This document shows, piece by piece, positions 26,259 to 33,649 of a DNA stretch of 50,715 nt. Numbering within the stretch: the stretch's first letter is position 1; every line of letters begins with the position of its first letter. Below the pieces are notes generated by a model, which was not told the DNA's origin, made no database searches, and worked only from the letters and a program-made list of their open reading frames with translations. Source of the stretch: Lamprobacter modestohalophilus (GTDB taxonomy: Bacteria > Pseudomonadota > Gammaproteobacteria > Chromatiales > Chromatiaceae); NCBI RefSeq assembly GCF_016583905.1, contig NZ_NRRY01000037.1, positions 1 through 50,715 of the forward strand, read 5' to 3'. Both the position numbers and the translations under genes were made by a program.

Positions 26259-27026
26259 ATGCACTACCTTGACATTACGATTGAAGATCATGTGGTACCG
26301 CAACTCTTTACATCTGCACTCGAAGCCTACGAAATTGGTGATACAGTAAAAAAGAAGAAAAAAGACAAGTTAGAAACATTCGGCCTTCTTTGGGGTTATG
26401 TGATACCAGAAAGAGAAGAGCGGCGCCCGAGAGTTGTTGCTACCTTTGCCACGGTAGAAACATCCGCTCTTCGTGAAAAAGGATCAGTAGACCCTAAGCT
26501 AGAGTCACTATCGATGAAGACGGAGTTTTTACAAAAATACTGGCCGCACGTGGAGGTGGTTGGCACATTTCATTCGCATCCGTACGACTCGGTTAAGGTT
26601 GTAAACGAAGTAAAAGGATGGCGGGCCTCCTGTCCTGATGATTTTGCTGATGGAGGCGGCGATACCATTTTTTGGCCTTACATTCATGAAACTTTATTCC
26701 CAGAAACGCCTTATATGGCGCATATAATTGTAACAGTAGCCGCTATGCAAAAAAGAGGCTGGGCGCTTCCCAAAGATATCGAGGAAGGCTCAGGCATTGA
26801 ATTATCAATGGGCCTGAGAAAATTATGGATCACAAGCTATGCCACGCAGAAAAACTATCTCGGCTTAGATGACGCAGACGACGATGAGATTGAAGATGAC
26901 GAGGAAGATGAAGATGAAGATGAAGATGAAGATGAAGATGAAGATGAAGAGTATGTGATGATGGATGATTTACCAGCTCTCGATATCCCCTCGTTGAGCA
27001 TGCGCGTAATTGCTGGGAACTGCTAA
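26259..27026 (+). CDS. JAMM/MPN-domain (Mov34-like) metalloprotease with acidic tail
   Basis: A 255-residue protein with a JAB1/MPN metal-site pattern: Glu39 in LETFGLLWGYVIP, His105-Ser-His107-Pro in VVGTFHSHPYDS, and Ser124-x-x-Asp127 in ASCPDD. The distance from HxHP to SxxD is about seven residues longer than usual. JAMM proteins cleave isopeptide or C-terminal peptide bonds of ubiquitin-like or other proteins. A C-terminal acidic stretch is encoded by seven tandem GATGAA hexamers (26907-26948). GAGGA at 26246-26250 precedes the ATG. It lies 24 bases after the YgjP gene, in the same direction, and is AT-richer than hsdR. An accessory role in the restriction locus is inferred from position. 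Confidence 0.75.
   Translation: MHYLDITIEDHVVPQLFTSALEAYEIGDTVKKKKKDKLETFGLLWGYVIPEREERRPRVVATFATVETSALREKGSVDPKLESLSMKTEFLQKYWPHVEVVGTFHSHPYDSVKVVNEVKGWRASCPDDFADGGGDTIFWPYIHETLFPETPYMAHIIVTVAAMQKRGWALPKDIEEGSGIELSMGLRKLWITSYATQKNYLGLDDADDDEIEDDEEDEDEDEDEDEDEDEEYVMMDDLPALDIPSLSMRVIAGNC
26907..26948 (+). repeat. (GATGAA)7 microsatellite
   Basis: Seven perfect tandem hexamers encode Asp-Glu repeats near the end of the JAMM-domain protein. Gain or loss of units would change the length of the acidic tail without shifting the frame. Confidence 0.9.
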
Positions 27027-27243
27027 GCTTTCGAATCGATTTGCGTTTTTGGCATGGCGGCTCTTGGGTAAATGTCAGTCATGCTAAGTACACCAAGAAC
27101 CGCCTTGTTCCGCCTACCATAGCGTCATACAGGTGATGAAGCCGGTTGCTCATCATTGTGTCAATCGTTCACTGCCGTCAGCCGCAAACCTGCGGTCTCT
27201 ACTGCCTGAAGTGGCCAAATAATCTATCCGTTACGCCTTTAGC

Positions 27244-27262
27244 CTGCCGCTCCCGGCGGCAG
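27244..27262 (+). repeat. CTCCCGG-loop hairpin A
   Basis: CTGCCG-CTCCCGG-CGGCAG, a perfect 6-bp stem within the first ~150-bp repeat unit. Flanked on the left by TTACG and on the right by TCGCGCCG, as in hairpin B. Confidence 0.7.
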
Positions 27263-27388
27263 CAAGCGTCGCGCCGTCGCTCTGCCGTGCCCCTCGACCG
27301 TCATCGCCGCCTGTACTCGTCGTGGACCCCCGCGGTCCGCTCGGTTGCCATCCTCGACCGCCCGCGTTAGCTGCCCGCCCGGTCACGC

Positions 27389-27420
27389 CCCTTGCGTGCT
27401 GCTCCCGGCAGCCGCAAGGG
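27389..27420 (+). repeat. CTCCCGG-loop hairpin B
   Basis: Outer stem CCCTTGCG/CGCAAGGG and inner stem GCTG/CAGC around the loop CTCCCGG, with one bulged T. It is preceded by GGTCACGC and followed by TCGCGCCG. Confidence 0.75.
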
Positions 27421-27538
27421 TCGCGCCGGGCTATTCAGTGCCTAACTCGACCGTTCTCGCTAGCCTCACTCGACGTGGACCCAACCGGCGAGCTCGATAC
27501 CAGCCAACAACCGACATCGCCAGCCGCCCGCTCCGTCA

Positions 27539-27576
27539 CGGCTCTTGCTTGCCTCTCCCGGCGGCAGCAAGAGCCG
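27539..27576 (+). repeat. Hairpin C of the same family
   Basis: CGGCTCTTGCT (27539-27549) pairs perfectly with AGCAAGAGCCG (27566-27576). The 16-nt interior contains TCTCCCGG and a short GCC/GGC stem. Flanks are GTCA and CGCC, as in the other members. Confidence 0.75.
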
Positions 27577-27965
27577 CGCCGTCGCTAGGCCGCAGACCGA
27601 TCACCCTCGTCGCCAGCGCTGCTGCTTATCTGGCGTCGTCGGTTGCACTGTCGTCGCTCGACGCCCGTCCTGCTGCACTGCTATCCCTTGATCGCCGTCC
27701 TGCTGCTCCTCCTGCTGTGCTGCCGCCGCCCCTTGAGCACCCGCCTGCTGCTGCTCCTGCTGCTGTTCCTCCTGCTGCTGCGCTGCTGTCTCAGCCCGAA
27801 CCGCCCGCGCCGAGTCGCCTTGCCTTGAGCCTTGATGGTGACGAGGGCAGCGTTGCGGCACGCTCGACGCCAGCCAATCAGCGCCGACGCCTGCTGCCAG
27901 ATGCTGCCGCGCTCTGGGGTTCCTGTTCGTCTTGCTCCTGAGACGGTGTGCCGTCCTGGCAATCG

Positions 27966-27982
27966 GCGCGCTCCCGGCGCGC
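27966..27982 (+). repeat. CTCCCGG-loop hairpin D
   Basis: GCGCG-CTCCCGG-CGCGC. The same loop as in hairpins A, B and E, with a different self-complementary stem. Confidence 0.65.
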
Positions 27983-28055
27983 ACTAGGCAGTAGAAGAGC
28001 CCATCCCTGGAGGCTCCGCCCCGTCCATCGCTGTCGCTCGGCGGCGCTCCGCGTA

Positions 28056-28073
28056 GCTCGGCTCCTGCCTCGC
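28056..28073 (+). repeat. 18-nt dispersed repeat, copy 2
   Basis: Identical to 17087-17104. It belongs to a longer diverged copy (about 28005-28090) of the element left of the restriction locus. Confidence 0.7.
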
Positions 28074-28380
28074 AGGCTCCCTGCCGAAGATCGCCCGGCA
28101 TCCTTGCCCGGCTCGATCGCGACTCCTCGCCGGATGCCAAAAGCCTGGCGGCTTCCGGCATCCGGCATCGCGCACCACCCCAGCGAGCTTGCCCTCCTTG
28201 GCGAAACGCACGGCCGCAGCCGCACCTCACTCACTCGCTCCGCCTTCGTTCCGCAAGCTCCACTCTCGGCTCCGGTCGCTCGTTCGGCGACGTCTGCCGC
28301 CTTAGCACGCCCGTTCCCGACGGGCAGGGCTCCCAGCCAGAAGAGCCGCAGGCTCCCTGCCAGCGGGCACCTACGGTGGT

Positions 28381-28413
28381 CCGGCGCGGCTTGCTCCCGG
28401 CAAGCGGCGCCGG
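28381..28413 (+). repeat. CTCCCGG-loop hairpin E (long stem)
   Basis: CCGGCGC, one mismatch, then GCTTG-CTCCCGG-CAAGC, one mismatch, then GCGCCGG. Twelve base pairs close the same 7-nt loop; it runs directly into the third 18-nt repeat. Confidence 0.75.
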
Positions 28414-28431
28414 GCTCGGCTCCTGCCTCGC
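28414..28431 (+). repeat. 18-nt dispersed repeat, copy 3
   Basis: Identical to the copies at 17087 and 28056; here it starts at the base after hairpin E. Confidence 0.7.
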
Positions 28432-29165
28432 TGTCGTTGGCCGCTGGCCCAGCGGCACGAGAAGAGTTGGATGGTGGGTGGTGATCGCTCATCGCGTCTC
28501 GCTTGCTCCGCGCCGGGCGCCTGGCTGCCGCTCGGTCGCTGGCCCAGCGCCCCAGCGGCGCCGGCCCCGCCACTCCGCGCGCTCAATCTCGCTCGCGCTG
28601 AACGCTCAGCCCTGGCCCCGGGTACCGTTCCGGTCCCGGCGCCCGGTCTGGCGTCAGCACTTCGCTACCGTCGGTGTTGCCTGATCTGCAGCGTCGCAGG
28701 CTGAGAGGAGGACGCAGACCTCGCCGCTCGCGCCGGACGCTCGGCCCAGCGCGCGTGTTGTCCCAACCCGCACACTGGTCCGGCACCGGCACTTCGCTAG
28801 CCTCAGCGTTGGCTGAGAGGCAGTAGAAGCCGCTCCTCAGCCACCCTCCGCCCATGCCCTCCGCAAGCTCCGGGCATCGGCTCCAGGCGGCCTCGTCGCG
28901 GCTGTCCGGCGGCTCTCTCGGTGCTCATCCGGCCCGCTTCGCGCCGGGGACTCGGCTCCGCGTCCGGTGTTGGCCCAACCCCGCACGCTCCACCGGCCCC
29001 GGCACTGCGCTCTCTCATCGCAGGCTGAAAGGCGGCAACGCCGCTCGTCGGCGACCCTCCGGCCGCGGGTGCTGCGCGCGGCTCCGCTACGCCCTCCGCG
29101 TTTTTCCCTCCGATCCGGCCCGGCACCTGTTCCGCTCCACCGGCCCGGCTGAGCGGCGCCGGTCA

Positions 29166-29245
29166 CGCCCCTTGCTCGGGTCCCCTCCGCGCCGTGCGGG
29201 TGGTTGATCTCCTTGGCACGCACCGCGCTCCGGGGGCAAGGGGCG
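29166..29245 (+). repeat. Inverted repeat F, related to hairpin B
   Basis: CGCCCCTTGC (29166-29175) and GCAAGGGGCG (29236-29245) are perfect inverted arms. The 15 bases GGTCACGCCCCTTGC at 29161 are identical to those opening hairpin B at 27381, but the interior is 60 nt and different. Confidence 0.65.
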
Positions 29246-29485
29246 CGCCCAACGCCGGCTGTTTAGATATCGGGCCGGTTCCACTGCACAGGCGCCAACC
29301 CTCCGCTCCAGAAAAAACGCTCCGGGTCTCCGCTCCACCGTGCTCGCACCCGCCGCCTCCGGGCCACCTCCTCGCGGCGGGCTCCCTGCCCGAGTCGGCA
29401 CGATCCCTGTGCCTGGCTAGCGAAGAGCCTGACGCTGCACACGGGGGATCGCGCTATCATCATGTGCCGACACGAGGAGCCAGCA

Positions 29486-29680
29486 ATGCGCATCAAAAAC
29501 CTGCTGAACAATCGCGAGTACGACGCCACTTTGACTACCGAGCACGCGGCCTCGAGCTTCGGCCAAGCTGTGGTCATCGTCGAGGGCGATGCCATCGATC
29601 CGGTCGGTGTTGAGATCATCGAGATTAACGATGCCGAGCGCGAGCAGTTGCCGCCGCAATGGCAAGCGGTCCTGCGCTAG
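29486..29680 (+). CDS. Small 64-residue protein, possible antitoxin-like partner of a PIN-domain protein
   Basis: Acidic, compact 64-residue protein (MRIKNLLNNREYDATLTTEH...; VVIVEGDAIDPVGVEIIEIND). GAGGAG at 29473-29478 gives a strong start at 29486. No known DNA-binding motif is seen. It directly precedes, and may overlap, a PIN-like protein gene; a small-gene/PIN-gene order is usual for VapBC-type modules, which is why I mention an antitoxin role. That is inference from context only. Confidence 0.55.
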   Translation: MRIKNLLNNREYDATLTTEHAASSFGQAVVIVEGDAIDPVGVEIIEINDAEREQLPPQWQAVLR

Positions 29681-30147
29681 GCGCGCCAATTAGCGGGAAG
29701 CGCCATTTTTTGGCCACATTTGGTAAACAGACCCGTTCCCTGAGCGCATCGGCCTTGAACATCATCCTGATCGATTACGAAAGCCTACAACCGGCAGATC
29801 TTGCCGGCCTGGAGGGCGAGGATGTGCGGGTCCTGGTGTTCGTCGGCGCTCAGCAGAACCGCATCCCCTTCGACTTTGCCGAGGCGATGCAACAGCTTGG
29901 CGAGCGAGCCCGCTATGTCAAGATCGGTGGTACCGGTCGCAACGCGCTCGATTTCCACTTAGCCTTCTATCTCGGCGAGCTAACCCAACAGTATCCGGGC
30001 GGGGCCTTTCGGATCGTCTCCAAGGACAGCGGTTTCGATCCCCTGATCGAGCATCTTCAGGCCCGTGGATTTGATGTGGAACGCTGCCAAGCGCTCCCGG
30101 TGCAGATAAGAGTCCCTGAGGAACAGGTCACGCAAACTGCCAGTTGA
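29659..30147 (+). CDS. PIN-like domain protein
   Basis: The conserved part begins at NIILIDYESLQPADLAGLEGEDVRVLVFVGAQQNRIPFDFAEAMQ and continues with GGTGRNALDFHLAFYLGEL and FRIVSKDSGFDPLIEHLQARGF. This is a PIN/NYN-type fold with acidic residues at the expected strand ends (Asp in IDYES, Asp in NALDFH, Asp in SKDSGFD), suggesting an RNase. Family members I recall start directly at the NIILID strand, so translation may begin at the TTG at 29755; the ATG at 29659 would overlap the small upstream gene by 22 bases. It ends five bases before a convergent gene. Confidence 0.7.
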   Translation: MASGPALGAPISGKRHFLATFGKQTRSLSASALNIILIDYESLQPADLAGLEGEDVRVLVFVGAQQNRIPFDFAEAMQQLGERARYVKIGGTGRNALDFHLAFYLGELTQQYPGGAFRIVSKDSGFDPLIEHLQARGFDVERCQALPVQIRVPEEQVTQTAS

Positions 30148-30152
30148 ATCGC

Positions 30153-30842
30153 CTAAACAAACCCAAACAGGCAGTCGTAGAGACAGCAGACATATTGCGG
30201 CTGATAGCGCTTCATGTAAGCGTTATATTCCTCATCGGACAGGTCGTCGATATCGTCGTCGTCTTCGTCGTCTCCGTCGTCATCGCTCCACATCGGATGT
30301 GTGATGAAGGGCACGTCTTCCTTCAGCGCCTCAAGATCGAATTCCTGCAGATCGAGCCTCTGGCCTAACGCGCGTACCGCCTGCACGAGCGAAGCCCAAG
30401 GCTCGAAGGCCGTTTCGTGCAGGAAGCTCTTGGTCTGCAGCCCGTCGTCGTATCGTCCCTTGGCCTTGTCGCCGTAGGTATCCGGGTTGAACCAAGTTTC
30501 CTGGATGTCGATGAAGAGGGCGGGCAAGATGGTCGAAACCTTGAATGCCAAAGCAACCTGAGGTTCGCCGGCAACACGCAAAGCCTCAATCTTTTCAGTC
30601 CGGTTATCGCAGAAGGACCAGTGCGCCGGTTCTCCAAGGCGATACACTGGAAACTCGACCACATGCGGCGTATCAGACCAGATATCAGGCCCCTGGCAAT
30701 AGAAACCGTGCGCGGCGAGGATCGGCTGTAGTTCATCCCAGAAGCTACGCGCCGGTTCTAGGTCGGCCTGATCCTGCGCGACCACACCATGAAGGCCAGC
30801 CGGATAGCAAAGGCGTAAGCGCTGTTCGAAGGCATGATCCAT
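30153..30842 (-). CDS. Hypothetical acidic protein, immunity-like
   Basis: A 229-residue soluble protein without signal peptide. The N-terminal 170 residues are a mixed alpha/beta domain (SFWDELQPILAAHGFYCQGPDIWSDTPHVVEFPVYRLG..., ALFIDIQETWFNPDTYGDKAKGRYDDG). A very acidic stretch follows (DDDGDDEDDDDIDDLSDEEY), then a cysteine-containing end (YVCCLYDCLF). I recognise no named family. The acidic character and the company of other small single genes resemble immunity proteins of polymorphic toxin systems. GGGAG before the start supports 30842. Confidence 0.6.
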   Translation of the reverse strand: MDHAFEQRLRLCYPAGLHGVVAQDQADLEPARSFWDELQPILAAHGFYCQGPDIWSDTPHVVEFPVYRLGEPAHWSFCDNRTEKIEALRVAGEPQVALAFKVSTILPALFIDIQETWFNPDTYGDKAKGRYDDGLQTKSFLHETAFEPWASLVQAVRALGQRLDLQEFDLEALKEDVPFITHPMWSDDDGDDEDDDDIDDLSDEEYNAYMKRYQPQYVCCLYDCLFGFV

Positions 30843-30935
30843 CGCGTTTTACTCCCTGAGTCTTAGCAAGTCTGCATGGAGGAGGCCGCACAAGCGGAGA
30901 CCGAAGCTGCCGTTTGCCCCAAAGAAGGTCGATAG

Positions 30936-31220
30936 TCAACGGAAAAGCGCTCTAACCTCCTCGGGAGTTGCCCAAGAGATGCCTTCGCTATAGCTCATCG
31001 GATCAACGCCCAAGAGCCCGCAATGTTTTTCGTAGTTGTCCCAGGTAACGCGACCAAGCGGCCCCTGCCGCCATTCCCAACACTCGACACAGCAGCGATC
31101 AACCTCATCCGGATAATTCTGCTCAAGAAGCCCTAGAGCCTGTTCCGGACTCTCAGCCCAGCAGTCCTCACGGCCTTTAGGATCGATCACCTTAAAGCGC
31201 ATGACGATTGGCAAACTCAT
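30936..31220 (-). CDS. Small hypothetical protein
   Basis: A 94-residue acidic protein (MRFKVIDPKGREDCWAESPEQALGLLEQNYPDEVDRCCVECWEWRQ...). It contains several Trp and Cys residues and no membrane segment. It is preceded by a GAGG site (minus strand, near 31230) and by one of two copies of a ~155-bp leader repeat. I do not recognise the family. The location beside other orphan single genes suggests an immunity or accessory gene. Confidence 0.55.
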   Translation of the reverse strand: MSLPIVMRFKVIDPKGREDCWAESPEQALGLLEQNYPDEVDRCCVECWEWRQGPLGRVTWDNYEKHCGLLGVDPMSYSEGISWATPEEVRALFR

Positions 31221-31235
31221 CCGATAACCTCAAAG

Positions 31236-31389
31236 ATCGACTTCTGCACCCTTGCTGGTTGTAAGGTCTTGGCGGCCTCAAGACGATGAACACTGAGGCG
31301 CTTTAATCCGCGTTGGTGGAGATTCTCAGCGCGGGCCAACGAAGGCGAGGGTAGCACGCACCGACAAGCCGATACAGTTTTGAGATCCC
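31236..31389 (-). repeat. ~155-bp direct repeat, copy 1
   Basis: Begins ATCGACTTCTGCACCC (plus strand) and ends TGAGATCCC. It matches 31649-31801 at well over 80 percent by eye. This copy directly precedes the 94-residue gene in its direction of transcription and could carry its leader. Confidence 0.85.
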
Positions 31390-31553
31390 AGTCCGTCATC
31401 TGCCACGGGTCGGCTTTGCTATCGCCCCTTGGCTGGACTTGCCTTTTGTCGGCACTGTTTATCTGCTCAGCGTTGGGCGCGTCCGGGACGGCCTGCGTAA
31501 CTGGGTTGCGAGCGAAGCCCGAACGCTGCATCGCGTCATTGTATCAGGCGGCA

Positions 31554-31590
31554 GAAAAACAGAACCCCTGTCGCTTTCGCGCAGGGGTTC
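31554..31590 (-). terminator. Rho-independent terminator, minus strand
   Basis: On the minus strand GAACCCCTG and CAGGGGTTC form a 9-bp stem (31562-31570 with 31582-31590) and are followed by TGTTTTTC. This is a textbook intrinsic terminator for transcripts coming from the metallopeptidase-like gene or the repeat at 31649-31801. Confidence 0.75.
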
Positions 31591-31648
31591 CTCGTGACGC
31601 AGTGTTCCGAGGTTCAGGGGTGCCCAGCGAGCCACCAACCAAGCCTGA

Positions 31649-31801
31649 ATCGACTTCTGCGCCCTTGCTCGCTGTAAGGTCTTGGCGGCCTCAAGACGAT
31701 AGACACTGAGGCGCTTGTTCCGCGCTGGTGAAAGTTCTCAATGCGGGCCAAGAAGACCGAGGGTAGCACGCACCGACAAACCGTTACAGTCTTGAGATCC
31801 C
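31649..31801 (-). repeat. ~155-bp direct repeat, copy 2
   Basis: Second copy of the repeat at 31236-31389. It is not followed by an intact gene but by the terminator at 31554-31590, so it may be the leader of a lost gene cassette. Apart from the repeat and terminator, 31532-31879 holds no gene I can support. Confidence 0.85.
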
Positions 31802-31879
31802 CGAATTGACGGGACTGTATTCGAGTGTGAAGCGTCCGCTTCCTGGCAGAACGGAGACAAACGCAGCCTCAGAATATCG

Positions 31880-32554
31880 CTACGTAATCGACGCATCCAC
31901 CATCGGCACTGCCTCAACAGAGAGCGCCCGCAGGTTCAGCAGAATCTGCTTGCAACACAACTCGACCGTTCGGCATTGAATCTCTTCGCGCCAAACACGC
32001 GCGCTTTCCGATCCACACATGTAAGGCGCGGCGAGCGCCTTGGCATCTGCCACCCCAAGCACAAATGCGAGATGCGCCGCGGCATGAACGGACTCATGGA
32101 CGATGGTCAGCTCCGTCAAACCTTCACGGATCAGATGGATGTCGGCCAGCAATCCGCTGCGCTGATTGGAGGCGTTACGCGGCATGACGCAGCCGTAAAA
32201 AACTTGTTTGCTGCGCGATCGGTTAAAGCGCATAAACTGCTGGCTATCGCGGTGCAGGTAGCAGTGAAAGTACCACTGTGGCGACAGGCTCTTAACCTGG
32301 AACATCAGGGTCAGCGCGCCATCAAGCGCGATCGAAAACACCCGACCCGACGGTGCGCCGGTCTCCGTATCAACCACGCCAAGCAAGCGCTTGCGCCAGT
32401 TCAGATGACGCTGTTGGCGTGCGTCCAACAGGCGCTCCGGCGTCTCACCGGCCAGCAGCGCGATTTGCTGCTCATGCACTAATCGGGGGTCAGTTCTGCC
32501 CTTGACCAACGTCTTCTCCCGCAGCAGCCGTAACCGAAACGCGCCGAGCAACAA
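31880..32554 (-). CDS. Hypothetical protein with HExxH zinc-protease motif
   Basis: A 224-residue soluble protein. TELTIVHESVHAAAHLAFVLG contains HExxH (HESVH) and a further His four residues on, as in small zincin-type metallopeptidases. The N-terminal half (VDTETGAPSGRVFSIALDGALTLMFQVKSLSPQWYFHCYLHRDSQQF) is beta-rich. No family name can be given. The motif may be coincidental, but the hydrophobic-HExxH-hydrophobic context is good. The start is uncertain; 32554 gives the longest frame. Confidence 0.5.
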   Translation of the reverse strand: MLLGAFRLRLLREKTLVKGRTDPRLVHEQQIALLAGETPERLLDARQQRHLNWRKRLLGVVDTETGAPSGRVFSIALDGALTLMFQVKSLSPQWYFHCYLHRDSQQFMRFNRSRSKQVFYGCVMPRNASNQRSGLLADIHLIREGLTELTIVHESVHAAAHLAFVLGVADAKALAAPYMCGSESARVWREEIQCRTVELCCKQILLNLRALSVEAVPMVDASIT

Positions 32555-32717
32555 TCAACATCGCCGACCGGCCAGATGCAAGTCAGGCGTCCAACACGGA
32601 GGCCAAGCCCAGCGCTTGTTGGCCGTTATACTCAAGATCGCGACGCCAAACAATCAACCGCCCAGCGGCATTGGCAGACCCCCGTCACTGCCCCGGCAAC
32701 GCAAGGAGCTGACCCCC

Positions 32718-33623
32718 ATGCTCGATCTCTCCGGCCTGCAGCAGTACCTGCCAGTCTCGCATCTCGACTCAGAGACCATCGGCTGGATCGACGGTCTCGC
32801 CGACAAGAGTCCCCACTACTGGGTGCCCTCCCAGATCACCCTCTTGGAGCCGCCAGCAGCCCAAGCCGCGCCCTATGTCGACCCACTGACGGCAATGATC
32901 GTGCTCTTCAGGGCGCAAGGCGAAACCTTCGAGGCTGCCTCAGCCCGTGCCGAGGCCGAGTATGCGGCACTGCGCCCAAGCCTGCCGCTGATCGAACGGG
33001 TTCGCTTTTTCGGTATCTGCGACCCCGATACCCCTGAGTGCATGCCATTGCCGCGCCTGCTCGAGCACCTTCAACATCGTCGCCTCATCAGCGAGCCGCT
33101 GAGTGCCTTTCTCGCGCGCGTGCTCGATGCACTCGCCTGCGCCGCGCTCTTTCGCAATCCTGAGCGTCCCGATGCGCCCTGGACCTTGGCAACACGCCCC
33201 GATCAACCGCCCGCCAAGGCGATGATCTCATTCATCCCTGGCCCGCCGTGGCGGTGCGACATGGATACGCCAGAGGGCATGGCCGCTTTCGCCGAGTGGC
33301 ATCAGCATCTGCGGCCGATCGTCGGGCGCTTGGAGCAGACACTGGGTAAAACGCTCTACGAGTTTCGGGATTTTGACGATGAGTTTGCCGACGACTACGG
33401 CCACCGCTTCCTCGAACTCTACTGTTGCTGTCGCTCGCACCCCGAAGCGGCCTTTGTGCAGTTCCTGTTGGAGGCCAGCGGGGCCGAGGATCTCGGCACG
33501 CTCAAGGCGGCCTTGATCGACCCGGAGAACTACCGCCATCCCTTCGAGATGAACTACAACTCGTGCGACGACTTCACAACACGGGCGCTCAAGTTCAACT
33601 ATCCGCAGGCCGATGCGTGCTGA
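32718..33623 (+). CDS. Hypothetical protein
   Basis: A 301-residue acidic soluble protein (MLDLSGLQQYLPVSHLDSETIGWIDGLADKSPHYW...), apparently mostly helical, with a CCCR cluster near residue 237. AAGGAG at 32703-32708 supports the ATG at 32718; the frame is open from 32502, but that part overlaps the divergent gene. I recognise no domain. It ends 26 bases before a convergent ankyrin-repeat gene, and both may belong to the same immunity-like gene set. Confidence 0.6.
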   Translation: MLDLSGLQQYLPVSHLDSETIGWIDGLADKSPHYWVPSQITLLEPPAAQAAPYVDPLTAMIVLFRAQGETFEAASARAEAEYAALRPSLPLIERVRFFGICDPDTPECMPLPRLLEHLQHRRLISEPLSAFLARVLDALACAALFRNPERPDAPWTLATRPDQPPAKAMISFIPGPPWRCDMDTPEGMAAFAEWHQHLRPIVGRLEQTLGKTLYEFRDFDDEFADDYGHRFLELYCCCRSHPEAAFVQFLLEASGAEDLGTLKAALIDPENYRHPFEMNYNSCDDFTTRALKFNYPQADAC

Positions 33624-33649
33624 TTGACTGGGGTGTTGCTCTCCTTGTG

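Larger units (their letters stand above)
27027..29470. other. 2.4-kb gene-free region of hairpin-forming GC-rich repeats
   Basis: No credible gene lies here: open frames on both strands are basic, low-complexity and lack starts. Instead there are diverged repeats of about 150 bp (27232, 27383 and a partial one at 27533; another family near 28612, 28762 and 28972), many perfect hairpins, a CTG-rich tract (about 27700-27795) and 18-nt repeats shared with the other side of the restriction locus. Several hairpins share the loop CTCCCGG with different stems. It may be an array of mobile REP-like palindromes or a structured RNA; what it does is unknown. Confidence 0.65.

Noticed and set aside
27232-27600. 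Integron attC sites
   Set aside because: No GTTRRRY/RYYYAAC core sites and no integrase in the window; only the hairpin form is similar.
27601-28230. 209-codon minus-strand frame with a Gln/Glu-rich stretch
   Set aside because: The stretch comes from a CTG-rich low-complexity tract; there is no start signal, no domain, and the frame crosses hairpin repeats.
27244-28405. CRISPR array
   Set aside because: The repeats are hairpins with different stems and unequal spacing, not identical direct repeats with unique spacers, and no cas gene is near.
28803-29223. Several 100-130-codon minus-strand frames
   Set aside because: Arg/Gly/Ala-rich translations of repeated GC-rich DNA; similarity between them reflects nucleotide repeats rather than a protein family.
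31217-31531. 104-codon minus-strand frame
   Set aside because: Its second half is the translated direct repeat; no ribosome-binding site and no family.
32502-32717. N-terminal extension of the 32718 gene
   Set aside because: Overlaps the divergent metallopeptidase-like gene and lacks a start signal; AAGGAG supports 32718.
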